64,000 nt of DNA from Orychophragmus violaceus. Its lineage: Eukaryota; Streptophyta; Magnoliopsida; Brassicales; Brassicaceae. The stretch covers positions 35,175,126 to 35,239,125 of the forward strand of contig CM058237.1 in NCBI GenBank assembly GCA_030180135.1, read 5' to 3'. The notes beneath the pieces are model-generated. The model was not told where the DNA came from and searched no databases. It was given only the letters and a program-made list of their open reading frames with translations. The translations under genes and the position numbers were made by a program. Shown here in pieces: positions 47,947 through 59,209 of this stretch (within the stretch, counting starts at the first letter, position 1; each line of letters begins with the position of its first letter).

Positions 47947-48798
47947 AAAACTTGATATGCTCAGATTTTAATCCCCTAAGTTACACTGCAAGTGCACAAG
48001 CAAATGTAGTATGTAGGGGTTGAACCACAGAGACTCAAGAAATATTGCGATAGACTATAGAATGTCGAGTTAAGCTAGGCGATGTAAATCAAGAATAGTA
48101 AAGTAAAAGCATGAAGTAAATCAGTAGCAAATCGGTTTGTTTATCAAATACTAAAAGCGCTAGGTCAAGGGAGTTCTCAGGAAATCATGCCATGCATATC
48201 AAATATCAGTCAAAATCGAATTAAGAACTGTTCTAGAACTCAAACATAAATATAGAACTAACCAACTTTCGCTGCGAGAATTCACTAAGTCTAAACCTTA
48301 GAAATCCAAATTTCTTTGCAATTCCTAACATATTAAACTAGACTTAGGTGCAGGTCTGATTAGTTCACAATTAAATTAAACCAAATTTCTTTGCAGATAA
48401 TTAAATTGCTTAACCTAAATAGACCAGATTCTAAATTACACTTTCATGTCAATTTATAAACCATGGATCAATATTCTAAGTGATCAAGTCAGAAACTAGC
48501 CTTAAGCACAATTCAGATTGAAGAACTAACAAGTTATGAATCCTAATTGATTAATTTAATCTATCAAGTCATGAAAACCCTTATGAGAATCACTAAACCT
48601 AACAATGAATCTACTCAGACATGATCAATGAAACAGAAATCATAAGATGAATAAATTGCATTAAGAAAAGAGTAGAGAAAGAAAAGGGGTTTGAAATCTT
48701 CTCCAAAAAGCAGTACAAGAACAGATCAGCCCGAAGCTCTCAAAAACTCTCTCTAGCTAAAAGTATGAATGTGTAATCAAAACAAAACACCAAAAACC

Positions 48799-50690
48799 CG
48801 GATTAATTGCACCCACTATATTTTTTTTTGATAAGTAATAGCAAAGTTGTATCTTTATAAAAGTTTGTGCAATTTTATATCTTTTTGTCTTTTAGTGCTG
48901 TACAAATACCATTTTAACCTTAGCTTTTGTCTTTTTGTCACAGATAGTTAATGGCACAAGCTATCCACGTGAGTCCTTCTATCCATCCGATTTTATTTTT
49001 TATTTTTTACTCTTTTCTTTTCTCTTATACTCTCTTTCTTACTTTATGAGTTATTTTTCACCCCTCATTTTTTGACGGTGGATAGGATAGGGGAGGTGAT
49101 GATTCCGACAATATAAGCCGCCGAAATGGAGATAAAATGGTCCGATGTACCGGAATTAAAAAAAAAACCAAAAATTTGGACTTAATACGGAAATTGCAAA
49201 TGGATAGTTTAAAGTATATGTCCACAATATCTATCCACGTGGATACTACCACGACCATATCACATGCAAGATGCTTACCATGGGTAGAAAGTGGCCAACA
49301 AATTTTTTATGGTTCCTAGTCACACAAATAAACATCACATGTTAAATGCTTTCTATGGATATGGTGGACAATATCGACCATTCCTAGACACTACCACGAT
49401 CTCCTCACATGCTAGACGGATCTGATGGACAGAAGGTGACTAAGAGTTCACATGATCGTTAAATGCACCTGGTAAACACAATTATAAGAGCTCAGGTAGA
49501 TGATGTTTATTATTCGTGGACACTACCACGATTATATCACATGCTAAACCCTTATGATGGACAATAGGTGGTCAAGAGTTAACATTATTGCGATCCGTGG
49601 TCACAAAAGTATGTTGGGTCGATTATTCGTGGACACTACCACGATTATATCACATGTTAAACGCTTATGATGGAAAAATGGTTCCTAGTCACACAAATAA
49701 ACATCACATGTTAAATTTTATATATATATATATGGTGGACAATATCGACTATTCTTAGATACTACCACGATCTCTTCACATGTTTAACGGGTTTGATGGA
49801 CAGAAGGTGACTAAGAGTTCACATGATCGTGAAATGTACATGGTAAACACAATTATAAGAGCTCAGGTGGATGATGTTTATTATTCGTGGACACTACCAC
49901 GATTATATCACATGCTAAACGCTTATGATGGACAATAGGTGGTCAAGAGTTAACATTATTGCGATCCGTGGTCACAAAAGTATGTTGGGTCGATTATTTG
50001 TGGACACTACCCTGATTATATCACATGTTAAACGCTTGTGATGGACAATAGGGTGGTCAAAAGTTCACATTATTGTGATCCGTGGAAACAAAGTACGGGT
50101 GTGATGGACAAAAGTTGGTTAAGAGTTCACATGATTGTGAATTTGTGGACACATAGTAGGTGTAGACCACTATCCATCCAAAAACAAAATTTTGATTGGC
50201 TACTTCCTATCCATGGTAAGCATCTTGCATGTGATATGATCGTTGTAGTATCCACATGGATGGATATTGTGGACAGCTAGTCTCAACTGTCCATTAGCAA
50301 TTTCCGTATTAAGTCCGAATTTTTTTTTTTTTAATTCCGGTACATCGACCGATTTTATCTCCATTCTAACGGTCTATATGGCCAGAAACCTCACCTATTG
50401 CATCCTATCAACCGTTCAAAAACAAGGGGTGAAAAATGTTAAAGTAAGAAAGAGAATGAAGAGGAAAAGAAAAGAAAAAATAAATAAAAAAATGGATAGT
50501 TTTCGGTGGATGTAAGACAATTCACCGTAAGAGTGTGTTTCTCCTTTTTCCTTTTTTTCTCTATCTGTGAGGGACAAAATTGTTCTTTTACACATGGGTC
50601 CTATAAAAAAAGATACATAAATGCAAAGACTTTTGGGAATGTACAAGATTGCAATAAAAAGATAAAAGATACATTCAGTGCAATTGACCC
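48799..50690. mobile_element. Mutator-like foldback element with long inverted repeats
   Basis: A 1892-bp insertion flanked by a 9-bp duplication, CCAAAAACC (48790-48798) and CCAAAAGCC (50691-50699); the uninterrupted homologue is at ~4739. The ends CGGATTAATTGCACCC and (reverse) GGGTCAATTGCACTGA are related, and inverted similarity extends about 500 bp (48799-49310 against 50690-50183), for instance CATGCAAGATGCTTACCATG against its complement at 50213-50232. A 9-bp duplication and long inverted repeats fit a non-autonomous Mutator-like element. No transposase is present; the small ORFs are not convincing. Confidence 0.8.
49311..50182. repeat. Minisatellite core of the foldback element
   Basis: The unit GGACACTACCACGATTATAT plus CACATG(C/T)TAAACGC recurs roughly every 120 bp (about 49517, 49633, 49882, 50002, with variants at 49388 and 49760). 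A higher-order period of ~367 bp is seen (CACACAAATAAACATCACAT at 49321 and 49688). Confidence 0.8.
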
Positions 50691-51045
50691 CCAAAAGCCA
50701 TAATATAAAGTGCTTAACACGTTTTGGGTCTCCTTCGTAAATAACAGAACTTCTGGGTAAAAACTACAATTCTTAGTAAACAGCTTGCGTTTCTGCGTGT
50801 TGGCGAGCTGTGTCAATCGACGCAGTAGTGCATCGGTCGACACTCAGATCAAACAGAGATGCTATGTTTCTCTCATCACGGCTCCAGCTCCAACTCTTGC
50901 CCAAAACTCCAATATCTTCCAAAGTCCTCCAAACGTGTGCCATCCTAATAACACCTGAAAAGATTCGAAAAACACTACAAAATACTCTTGTATATACTTA
51001 TATCATCGCTTAAAATATCTAAAAACCATGATATATATCAGTCTA

Positions 51046-51640
51046 CATGTTAACAATGTTATTTTTGATGCAAATGTTTGTAACGATCAAATTACGGTAT
51101 CACCGATTACAAAATTGAAAAATGAAATTAATCCAAATTCTTAATTTTACGAATAAAGGTCACTAAATAGTCTTCAATTATTCGCACTACACACACAAAG
51201 TAGTCGCTAAATATTTACCATCAGTGAATCTGGATTTACAGAATAGTCGCTTAATAATCGTTATTTAGTCATATTTCTTACGACTATGTTGTGACTATAT
51301 TAGACAATCATATAGTAGTCGGCCAAAATCGGATCTGGATGTTTCGATTAGACGCTGCATAGTCGCTTAATAGTCGATAATTAATAGCAAGATATTTACC
51401 ATAATCATATTTGGATTCTCCAATTAGTCGTCATATAATCGGTTAATTAGTCAATAAACAGTCACTAAATAGCCCATATATTACGACTACATTTTGACTA
51501 TATAAGACGATCACATAACAGTCGCCACATAGTGGCGAGAGCATTACCATAATCATATATGGATTTCATATTAGTCGCAGGATAGTAGTTAAAATGGTCA
51601 TTACCCAGTCGCTACATAGTAGCTAATATTCTCGAAGATA
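51046..51640. repeat. CACTA-type subterminal repeat region
   Basis: From ~51160 the word TAGTCGCTAAATA and variants (TAGTCGCTTAAT, CAGTCGCTACATAG, CAGTCACTAAATAG) recur about every 40-60 bp, with CACTACACACACAAAGTAGTCG at 51187. AGTCGCTA-type arrays are typical of CACTA (En/Spm) subterminal regions. Exact termini and a 3-bp duplication were not found. The left part of the element would be ~3420-3896. Confidence 0.55.
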
Positions 51641-53026
51641 TCTTCTTCCTTCCTTCTTCGAGTTTATCTTCCTATTTTTATGATTATTTTTCCGCGGCTT
51701 AACCTATTTTGCCGAATGGGCCGACAACAGACAATTCGAGTCCGTTTGAGAGTCGACTTCTTGATTCGGCCCAAAGTCTCGGAAATATGAGTCTTGTGGG
51801 CCAGGCCCAAGCTCGTATCTCGCATAACTTTACTCGGCAGCTCTTGTTAACGGCTAGGGACGTATAGGTTGTTGTTCCGAGGATGAGTTGCGTCTAGTTG
51901 CGTGTCCGGAGAGGAAGACACTGACAAATATCCAAGCGTCTGATCTAAGTGGAGTATCCGTTCGGAAGGTTTGAGGAGTATGTTCAGCTTCTCGAGGAAT
52001 GAATTGTGCTCAGAAAACAAGAAAGGAGATGTTCGGATCCAAGCTGGTTTAGCTTATAACTTCCGAGTTGATTTAGCTCGGAACTTCTCAGCTGGTTCAG
52101 CTAGGAATTAAGAGCTGGTCCATCTTGGAATAGCTCGTTCATATGTTTATGCATAACCGTAGATTCTGTCGAGTGGTGTGTTTATCCGATTGATCCGTGC
52201 AGATATTTGATTGAATGGTTTTTTTCATTTCGTCTAAAAATTTATCCATACAAAGAGTTTTGTGTAAAATATATTTTATACGAAACATTATTGATACGAT
52301 GCATTTCGTATAAAACATTAACCATACAAATCTTTATTCATACATAGTATGTTGAACGTCCATGTCCGATCACTTGCTCATGCTTTCGGCTATTGTTTTC
52401 GTCCAGGGGGATTTTGACCCCAACAGTTAGCCCACAGCTCGTCAGACTCGGGTATGACGATGGCGAGTTCTTTTTTAGTATTCGAGACAAAATCAATTTC
52501 GACGCCAATTCATTGATGACAAAGAATTTTCCGAATCATTTGTCGTATTCCGGTCGTTGCTTAGCATCTCGAGTAAGACAAACTTGTATATGTAACATTT
52601 CCGAGCATAATTTGTTCCGAGCTCCCAAGTAAGGTGACTTGCGTCCATTGATGTGCGTATGAGGACCCTTTGGGACCTTTCGGCTGTAATCGGTTTACTC
52701 GTGCGAGGTTTGGTCGATTCTGAGACCATGCTTAATCGATTAACTCGTGAAACGTCCGCCATGATTAAGCTAAACATTCTTATGCTAGGGTAATCAAGTA
52801 TAATCATACCCAATACTTCATTCCTTTGTAAAAATCTATAAGTATTCACTTCACTTCATTTCACTTTTCACACTTTCACTCCAAAGAAGAAACCTTAAGT
52901 TTACTTCTCTCACTATCCTCTCTCTACTCTTTGTGAGTTTTGTCAAAGTTTTCTTCTTCATTTTTGTGAAGTTTGGGTTCTTGAATCTCTTTCCAAGCTT
53001 GTAGTTCTGCTTTGCCGCGTTTTCCA
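51641..53026 (+). other. Degenerate LTR-like and leader sequence upstream of the Transposase_28-like relic
   Basis: No coding sequence recognised. GAGCTGGTT-(C/T)AGCTCGGAA-like words repeat at ~52040-52130. ATTTTGACCCCAACA at 52411-52425 looks like an LTR 3' end and recurs at 56758-56772. 52840-52990 is CT-rich and leader-like. LTR status is not proven because the two flanks do not align by eye. Confidence 0.45.
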
Positions 53027-55038
53027 ATGGAAGGGTTCAATGGTGCGGCAGACCCTTATCGAGATACGGTCATGCCAACCTTTCTTCCGAGGGCGAGTCT
53101 CCTGGGGTATGCCGATCGACCAGGTCGCACACCAGCAGGCAATGCTCTTTGACCATAGAAGGTGTTGCATTTCCGGATAATGGTCAATGTTCTGGTGATG
53201 ACAATATCCGTCGAAATTCTACTTTCTTGACGGGTGTCCAACGATCAAAGAGGAGTTCGCGGATATTTGTGACAGCCCGTATATGTGGCATTGGGATCTT
53301 CCTCCGGAGAAACAAAAAGTGGTTCTCCTAAGCCGAGAAAGTAGAAAGAGATTCTGAATCCTTCTGGTTCAACCTTGTCTACGTAAAGGTCGATTGAAAA
53401 GCTTTGGCGCAATTATGGAATCCACAAAAATGTGACATCCATGGTTCCGTCTTCTTGCGATCGAGTTGACTCCACGCCGGATGGTTACTTCTCGGTCTAC
53501 GAGTACTTTTTTAGAACGTGCTTCCTATGGTTCCTAGTCCATGGACTCATAGTTCGCTACCTTCAGCATCATGGATTGGCCCTCACGCAGCTCACTCCCT
53601 GAGCCCTGCGGCATCTGATTGGTTCACTAGTTTGTAGTCTCGAATGTGGCATTGATCTCCGGGTGTTACATCTTCGGAACATATTTACTATAGTTCTTAT
53701 AGGAGGCGGCCCCGAATATTATCTCAGACCCCCACGAGCATCGGACGATAGTTTCGGGTTTTGAGAATCATGATCATCAATGGAGCATCATTTGTTTTAC
53801 GTTTTGATTAATGAGGCATCCATTGAAAAGGATTGTGTTTGGCTGATGGAGTCAAAATAAGGAGACCTTGGTAACCGATTTGGTCCTTATGCTTCATGTT
53901 GTTTCTTTGTCCACCTTTGAATATCCTTTTAACTCTTTCTCATGCTTTCCTGTTTTTGCAGCAAAGGACTTATGTCTAACCTGTCCGTCGAATTTGGTCG
54001 ATCTCATCGGGCGGTTACAAGACGAGAATGTGAATTTGGGGAAAAGTTTCTTCGTTGAGCGCGTTATCGAAGCGAGATGAATGGATATGACTCGCCAGAC
54101 GACAAGGACCGATGAACGGAAGGATGATGAGGAGTGTCATGACGACGAGTTAGTACTTGAGGATGATTCGATCTCCACATGGATCAAGAGTGGAGCTGAG
54201 CTCCTTGATTTTGATTACTACGGACCTGGCGAATGGACTGGTCAAGATCCCATGCTCGGCGAAGACATATCCATTGTTCATGACGATGTTGACGGTGGCG
54301 AGGAGGCGACCGTTCCTCGAGGATCGCTTTCCGGATTGGCGGATCAACCCATCGCATTCAAGCCTAAAAAACGACATCAGAAGAGGCACGACAAAGATGT
54401 CAAAGTCTCTTAACCCGACTCCAAACCAATCTGGTTTGATCATGGTGAGGGTGGCTTTATGTACTCTAATGTTTCCGAGGTTGCCGACTTCTGTGCGAGT
54501 TTTGCGTCATCCCGGAGATCATCCTGTGAAGTACCAGGATATGATATGTGGTAGTTCTCTTGTCGGTGCAGGACAAGATTTTCTAAATGTTAGGTTTTCT
54601 CTCCCGCATAGGATAGTAACGATTTCCATCCTGATGGCTTGTTTGACAAGTTTTATTGACGATCTTAAAATTTTCGTCACAGGCATGGCTTCGGTTAACC
54701 GGTTTGTCGTCGAGTCTGATAGAAGATGTCGAAGAATTCGGGGCTGTCTTACCAGGCATTACGTTGATAACGTGAATTTAGAGAACTTTGCCGCCGCTTT
54801 GAGAGCATCTATGGAAGATAAGAAAGCTGAGTTCGATGCGGCGAGACTTTCGCTTGATGCCAAAAATGCTAGGGCTCTTCTCGAGGCTGAACCCTTGAAA
54901 CCTCAGCTCGTGGGAAGAAGATCTTCAAGTGATGCGGCTCTAAAGGAAGCATCCGAGAAAGGGAAAAAGGGATGCTCAAGAAGATTGTGTCACGCTTATC
55001 CAAGTTTCAAAGGATTTTTTGAAGTTTTCGTCGGATAA
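53027..55038 (+). pseudogene. 'Putative gypsy type transposon' (Transposase_28-like) protein, broken
   Basis: An ATG at 53027 opens MEGFNGAADPYRDTVMPTFL and stops after 41 codons. At 53470-53640 the frame reads DSTPDGYFSVYEYFF, LWFLVHGLIVRYL, HHGLALTQLTP, stop, then ALRHLIGSLVCSLECG. That matches the conserved plant Transposase_28 core (D-G-F-VYE-FF, then G-A-SQL-P). A CAG acceptor-like site at ~53960 precedes an acidic segment in frame 54081-54413. The C-terminal frame (to 55038) is coiled-coil-like with MEDKKAEFDAARLSLDAKNA and DAALKEASEKGKKG. This protein type occurs in Gypsy-related non-autonomous elements of Brassicaceae; its role is unknown. Several stops and frameshifts are present. 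Confidence 0.6.
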
Positions 55039-56054
55039 AGAAAGGCAAAGTCGATTTATCGCAGGAAGGAAAAATCTTGACTTGATTGCGGTTTGAGAGC
55101 TGAGGGTCCTTCCGCATTCGAATCTGAAGAAGCGGACATTAGATCGAGAGCTGGTTTGGAGGAAGATGATATATTTGAACATGATCGGCCGATAGCTGAG
55201 GCCGAGAGCTGTTTTGACACATCTTTGTTTTTGAGTGGCATCACCAGCTCGTACCAAGGGGATGTGTGGTTCTGAAATTTGGCGGCGTTTAATGCATGTA
55301 GTAGCTTTCTTTTGGAACGGTTGGTCGTTCCGATTCACGAACTAACTATCTTTTGTAAAATTTTAAGTAAGTGATCGGCTATAAGCCTTTGGAATTGTTG
55401 TTGGATTTTTAGAAATCCGCTATGGTGATCAGCCGTTCTTTTTGTGACAGTCATTCAAGCCGTTGAATTTTGATCGCTTAGGTTTTACGAGCTGCTCTGA
55501 AACTTTACTAAAGAGGTGAGATGGGATGATCCGGAAAGTCCGAGAGAGTTGTTTTCGGAAAGTCCGAGCCAGTTAGCTCAGAATATTCAAGCTTCATCTC
55601 GGAATTTCCGAGCTGGTTAACTCAAAATCTCCGAGCAGGTTAACTCGGAATTTCCGAGCTCCATCTTGGAATTTTCCGAGCTTGATTGTTCGGATACATC
55701 GGATCCGTTGGTAGAGTTTTACTTTCGAGCAGCTGTGTTGTCGCTCTATTGACTAGTCTTAGAGAGTTGAGCGGGTTTCGTCCGAGGAGGACTTTTCCCT
55801 TTGGCCTTGCTTGGATTTTTTTGGTTACAGATTTGTGTTGTCCTAACAGGACATAGATTTTATTCCCATTACAATGCATTATGACGCGTGTACGGTTGCA
55901 TACCGAGTTTAGAGATTGATGAGTTAGTAATGGAGGGTGCCCCAATATTTTGGATTGTGCTTCAGATGCATTCGGCTCGCGACCTGTTGGAAGCTTTTGG
56001 TTTGATTGTGAGCTAATTTTAAAGTTTAATGAATTTAGTTCGGCTTTTTGATCC
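55039..56054 (+). other. 3' region of the Transposase_28-like element
   Basis: No gene recognised. It carries TTTCCGAGCTGGTTAACTC-like repeats at ~55530-55690, similar in style to 52040-52130. Confidence 0.4.
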
Positions 56055-56351
56055 GTGATGATTGAGACCAATGTGCTAGGAAGCGTCTAATTGGGCTTTG
56101 AGTTAAGTTCGAAGGTTAACAAAATAGACTCTACTTGCGAACCTGTGATGATTGAGACCAATGTGCTCGGAAGTGTCCGACTGGATTTCGAGTTAAGTTT
56201 GAAGGTTAACAAGATAGACTCTACTTGTGAACCTGTGACGAATGAGAACAATATGCTCGGAAGCCTCCGACTGGATTTCGAGTTAAGTTCGAAGGTTAAT
56301 GAGATAGACTCTACTTGCGAACCTGCGATGATTGAGACCAGTGTGCTCTGA
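56055..56351 (+). repeat. 90-bp in-frame tandem repeat, 3.3 copies
   Basis: Units start at 56055, 56145, 56235 and 56325 with GTGATGATTGAGACCAATGT or close variants: period exactly 90 bp. One frame is open across the copies, with SSKVNKIDSTCEPVMIETNV as the repeated word (30 residues per unit). Confidence 0.85.
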
Positions 56352-56772
56352 GGCGTCTGGCTGGGTTTTTTGGGGTGTGTACTTCGAATCTAGTACTGGT
56401 GCGGGGAATTTCCTTCCACTTATGCTCCCTTCATCGTTAATAAATTGATATCAATAGATATCAAGTCAAGGTGTACTTGGCCGGGACGTCGTTTAGACCA
56501 GCGTGCTAAGCAGCGTCTGCTTGGTTTTTAGGTGTACTTCTAGTTCGTTGTTTTTGCGAGACTTCTTGTCTTACATTCCTGTCGTCGATAGCGAGATGAT
56601 ATCATGCAGGTGGTGGTTCGGGGGTAATTCGGGGCTGGTTGTTCTCAGCTTCCCCAAATTATCATGATCCCATAAGGGGTTGGGAACTTTAGACAGAGAT
56701 GGTAAGTTGAAGGGACAACTTTCATAGAATTACCAAAAACTCAATGATCTTAGTGATATTTTGACCCCAACA
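56352..56772 (+). other. Tail of the Transposase_28-like element
   Basis: No gene. It ends in ATTTTGACCCCAACA (56758-56772), a probable LTR 3' end, abutting an Athila LTR fragment. Confidence 0.45.
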
Positions 56773-56960
56773 TGCACTTACAGTGTAACTCTAGGGATAG
56801 TAAACTTTGAGCATATCAAGTTTTTGGCGCCGTTGCCGGAGACTCTTTTGAGTCTTCGATAGATTTGAGTTTAGAATTTAAACTGAGCTTTTCGCCTTTT
56901 TATTTTATTAACTTTTTTTTTGTTTCTCTCGTTCTTGCGTTTTTAGGTTTCATGAAGAAC
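56773..56960 (+). mobile_element. Athila LTR end, PBS and leader fragment
   Basis: The last ~46 bp of an Athila LTR (ending GAGCATATCA at 56818), PBS TGGCGCCGTTGCCGG at 56825-56839 and the start of the leader, similar to 31470-31620 of Athila-2. It is cut on the left by the preceding relic and on the right by Copia-B. Its PBS is the least mutated of the three in the window. Confidence 0.88.
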
Positions 56961-57635
56961 TGTTGGAATTGTGTCCAGTAATCTCAGTACTGTCTCTAGA
57001 AAGTAAGAGTATGTCAATGATCAGACATAAGTCATATAATACTGGGGGTCATGATGGCTTGCTAGAGTCCGCTCATGATCTATAAGTCTTGGACTTATTG
57101 CCTCTATTATATGATCCCATATGGGTCACACGCCTAAGCTAACAGGAAAATGTGTAGGAACGGTTTAGCAGAAGTACGGTAAAAGTGCTAGGCATTTACT
57201 GTACTTAGAGAGAATAAAAGGGTTTAGCCACTGTGTGTCGATCGATGCACATGGTGTGTCGATCGACACAGTGCGAGAACGCCTTCGAGTTAATTGGTAT
57301 TTGGGCCAAAGGCCCAAACGGAACTGAACAAGTTTTATAAATAAAACTTGAGACGAGTTCAGGCAATTAACCCTAGCAAGCCGCGAGCCTCCTCTCTCTC
57401 TGCGCCGATTCCCGTGTGGTCTAGCAGCCTCTCTTCCTGCTTGGTGTGCGTGTGTGAACCTCTGGAGGAGTTATCACTTGGTGGCTCTCTGATCTCTGAC
57501 CTGTTCTCCCTTTCCGCTGCACAAAACAGGTAAAAGGTGAGATCATCATTGTTTCTATTCAAGAGAACCTAGATCCGCATGTTTAGGATAATCTGAATCT
57601 GAGAATTGAATCAGGATCAACTAAACAATCCTTCA
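56961..57635 (+). repeat. 5' LTR of Copia-B
   Basis: 675 bp, TGTTGGAATTGTG...ACAATCCTTCA. A TATA box TATAAATA lies at 57336-57343 inside the near-palindrome AAGTTTTATAAATAAAACTT. TTGGGCC/GGCCCAA words lie just upstream (57302-57318). A motif pair (TCGATCGATG, TCGATCGACA) spaced 21 bp is at ~57239-57268. Confidence 0.95.
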
Positions 57636-57636
57636 G

Positions 57637-57648
57637 TGGTATCAGAGC
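57637..57648 (+). promoter_or_regulatory. Primer-binding site of Copia-B
   Basis: TGGTATCAGAGC, complementary to initiator tRNA-Met, two bases after the LTR end. Confidence 0.95.
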
Positions 57649-59209
57649 TATTGGTTCTGGTTTTTCTTGTTTAGATTCAAGTTTAGGATTGTTTTCTTGT
57701 TTAAGAAGTGTTTTGAATCAACTACTGATAAGAGAAATCACTTAAGCAACAAGGAATTGAAACCTAAACACACTTGAAATCGCAAATCCAAGCTATATTG
57801 ATTTGGAATGCGATTTTCATAAATCAGTATCGGCTGTGATCGCATGGATCGATCGATACGATCGCATGGATCGGTCGATACAACCGCGAGAGATCGACTG
57901 CAATCGCATGGATCGATCGAACGATCGCATGGATTTCGCATATCTCGGCCAAGCCTGCTCAACGCGTGAACGCATCGATCGATGCTGAGAGCATCGACCG
58001 ATGCGATTGATGAATCGATCGATGCGATTGAAGAATCGATCGATGCGGTTGGTTCATCGATCGATACGGTTGGGTTTAAGGCTCGGTTTAAGAATTTTGA
58101 TTAAAATTATTTGTCCTGGTTTAATAAACAGATTTAATAATTTTATTAAGTCTGGTTAAACCGGGATAAGAAATCCAAAGTCGAAAAATTGGATTTTGTG
58201 CCTAAACCAGGATTTTCTAATTTGATTTGGTTGGACCAAATAAATTGAGAAAATCCGGTTTAGTAAATAACCGGTTGACAATTGTGGTCATCGTAGTAAT
58301 TAAAATTTGGTTAGACCAATTTTAATGAACCAGACCGGTTATGTCATTTAATTGGACAATTGGGTCATGTCTTGGACATGGACCAATTTTTGAGCCTCGG
58401 GCCAAGAAGTTAAAACAATTGGGCCAATTATTTGAGTCTTTCTTCAGATTAATTTAAAATTTATTTTATAAAATTATAAAGTCGATTTTAAATTAAAGTT
58501 TCCGAAATTTTGAAATTAGAAAGTTTCTTAAAATAGAAGTTTCTAGATTTGCGGGTTTTGGATTTTAAAGAAATTTCTAAAGTTAGAAAGTTTCCGGTTT
58601 TAGAAAGTTTCCAATTTTAGAAAGTTTCCTAAAATAGTAGGTTTCCAAAAATAGAAAGTTTCCCGAAATAGTAATCTTCTATTTTGGGAATGAAATTTTA
58701 ATAAACCTACGAACCTCAAATAATATCAAGCGTTGGATGTCTTGCCCAGTCTATGTCAGCTGTCGAAGCCCATTCAATTGTATTCATGGCCTTACAGTGT
58801 GAGGGTGTCTACTTTTGCGTGGATAAGACGGTTTGTGATTCATAAATGTCATTGGGAGTCCCAGACATTAATGATTACATGACTGTATAGTCTGGTTTTC
58901 TTGACTAGGCCATCGGGAGTCCCGGGCCTTGGGACATCAGAGTGGATTGGGCCTCGGGCCCAGATTCACAACCAAGAGTTATATCACGGATATAATTAGC
59001 CGACATAGGGCTTACCGATATAAGCTGAGGTTTGGTGACGGCCAGTGGCCCACTTTAATCTTAGTTATATGTGGATCTTGGAATCATTATATTCTATTGA
59101 GGGTAACTTATGTTATTGAATATAATGCGTGATTAATCATGTTAAGTATAATACGAGATTAATCATATTGAACATATTAACTAAAATCCTTTTATCTTAA
59201 TTTTCAGTT
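57649..59209 (+). other. Leader of Copia-B with TCGATCGA arrays
   Basis: The 1.5-kb non-coding leader. Two arrays (57845-57930 and 57972-58075) hold about ten ATCGATCGAT-type motifs, most spaced 19-21 bp in the second array. AGAAAGTTTC words repeat at 58500-58670. TTTTCAG ends three bases before the gag ATG, like a 3' splice site. Confidence 0.75.

Larger units (their letters stand above)
3897..51040 (-). mobile_element. Athila-1: complete but heavily nested Athila-clade Gypsy LTR retrotransposon
   Basis: Two LTRs of about 1.2 kb bound the element (3' LTR 3897-5092; 5' LTR 47953-51040 with an insertion), with GTCTA on both sides. Read on the minus strand the order is 5' LTR, PBS (47931-47946), gag (47704 to ~44500), protease, RT-RNase H (28811-27148), integrase (27147-26025, continuing at 9142-8926), spacer, env-position ORF (7900-6589), PPT (5108-5093) and 3' LTR. 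That is the usual Athila order. Excluding insertions it would be roughly 13 kb. Copia-A, Athila-2, a solo LTR and a foldback element lie inside it. All reading frames are broken, so it is not autonomous now. Confidence 0.93.
47953..51040 (-). repeat. 5' LTR of Athila-1, containing a foldback insertion
   Basis: The LTR parts 47953-48798 and 50700-51040 together give about 1187 bp and align with 3897-5092. A motif pair at 50815-50850 corresponds to that at 4858-4905. TSD GTCTA follows at 51041-51045. Confidence 0.92.

Noticed and set aside
50038..50280. ORFs in the foldback element as a transposase
   Set aside because: They consist of minisatellite and inverted-repeat sequence without DDE-type motifs.
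54157..54443. Overlapping frames in both strands of the Transposase_28-like relic as separate genes
   Set aside because: They are pieces or shadows of one decayed coding region with frameshifts.
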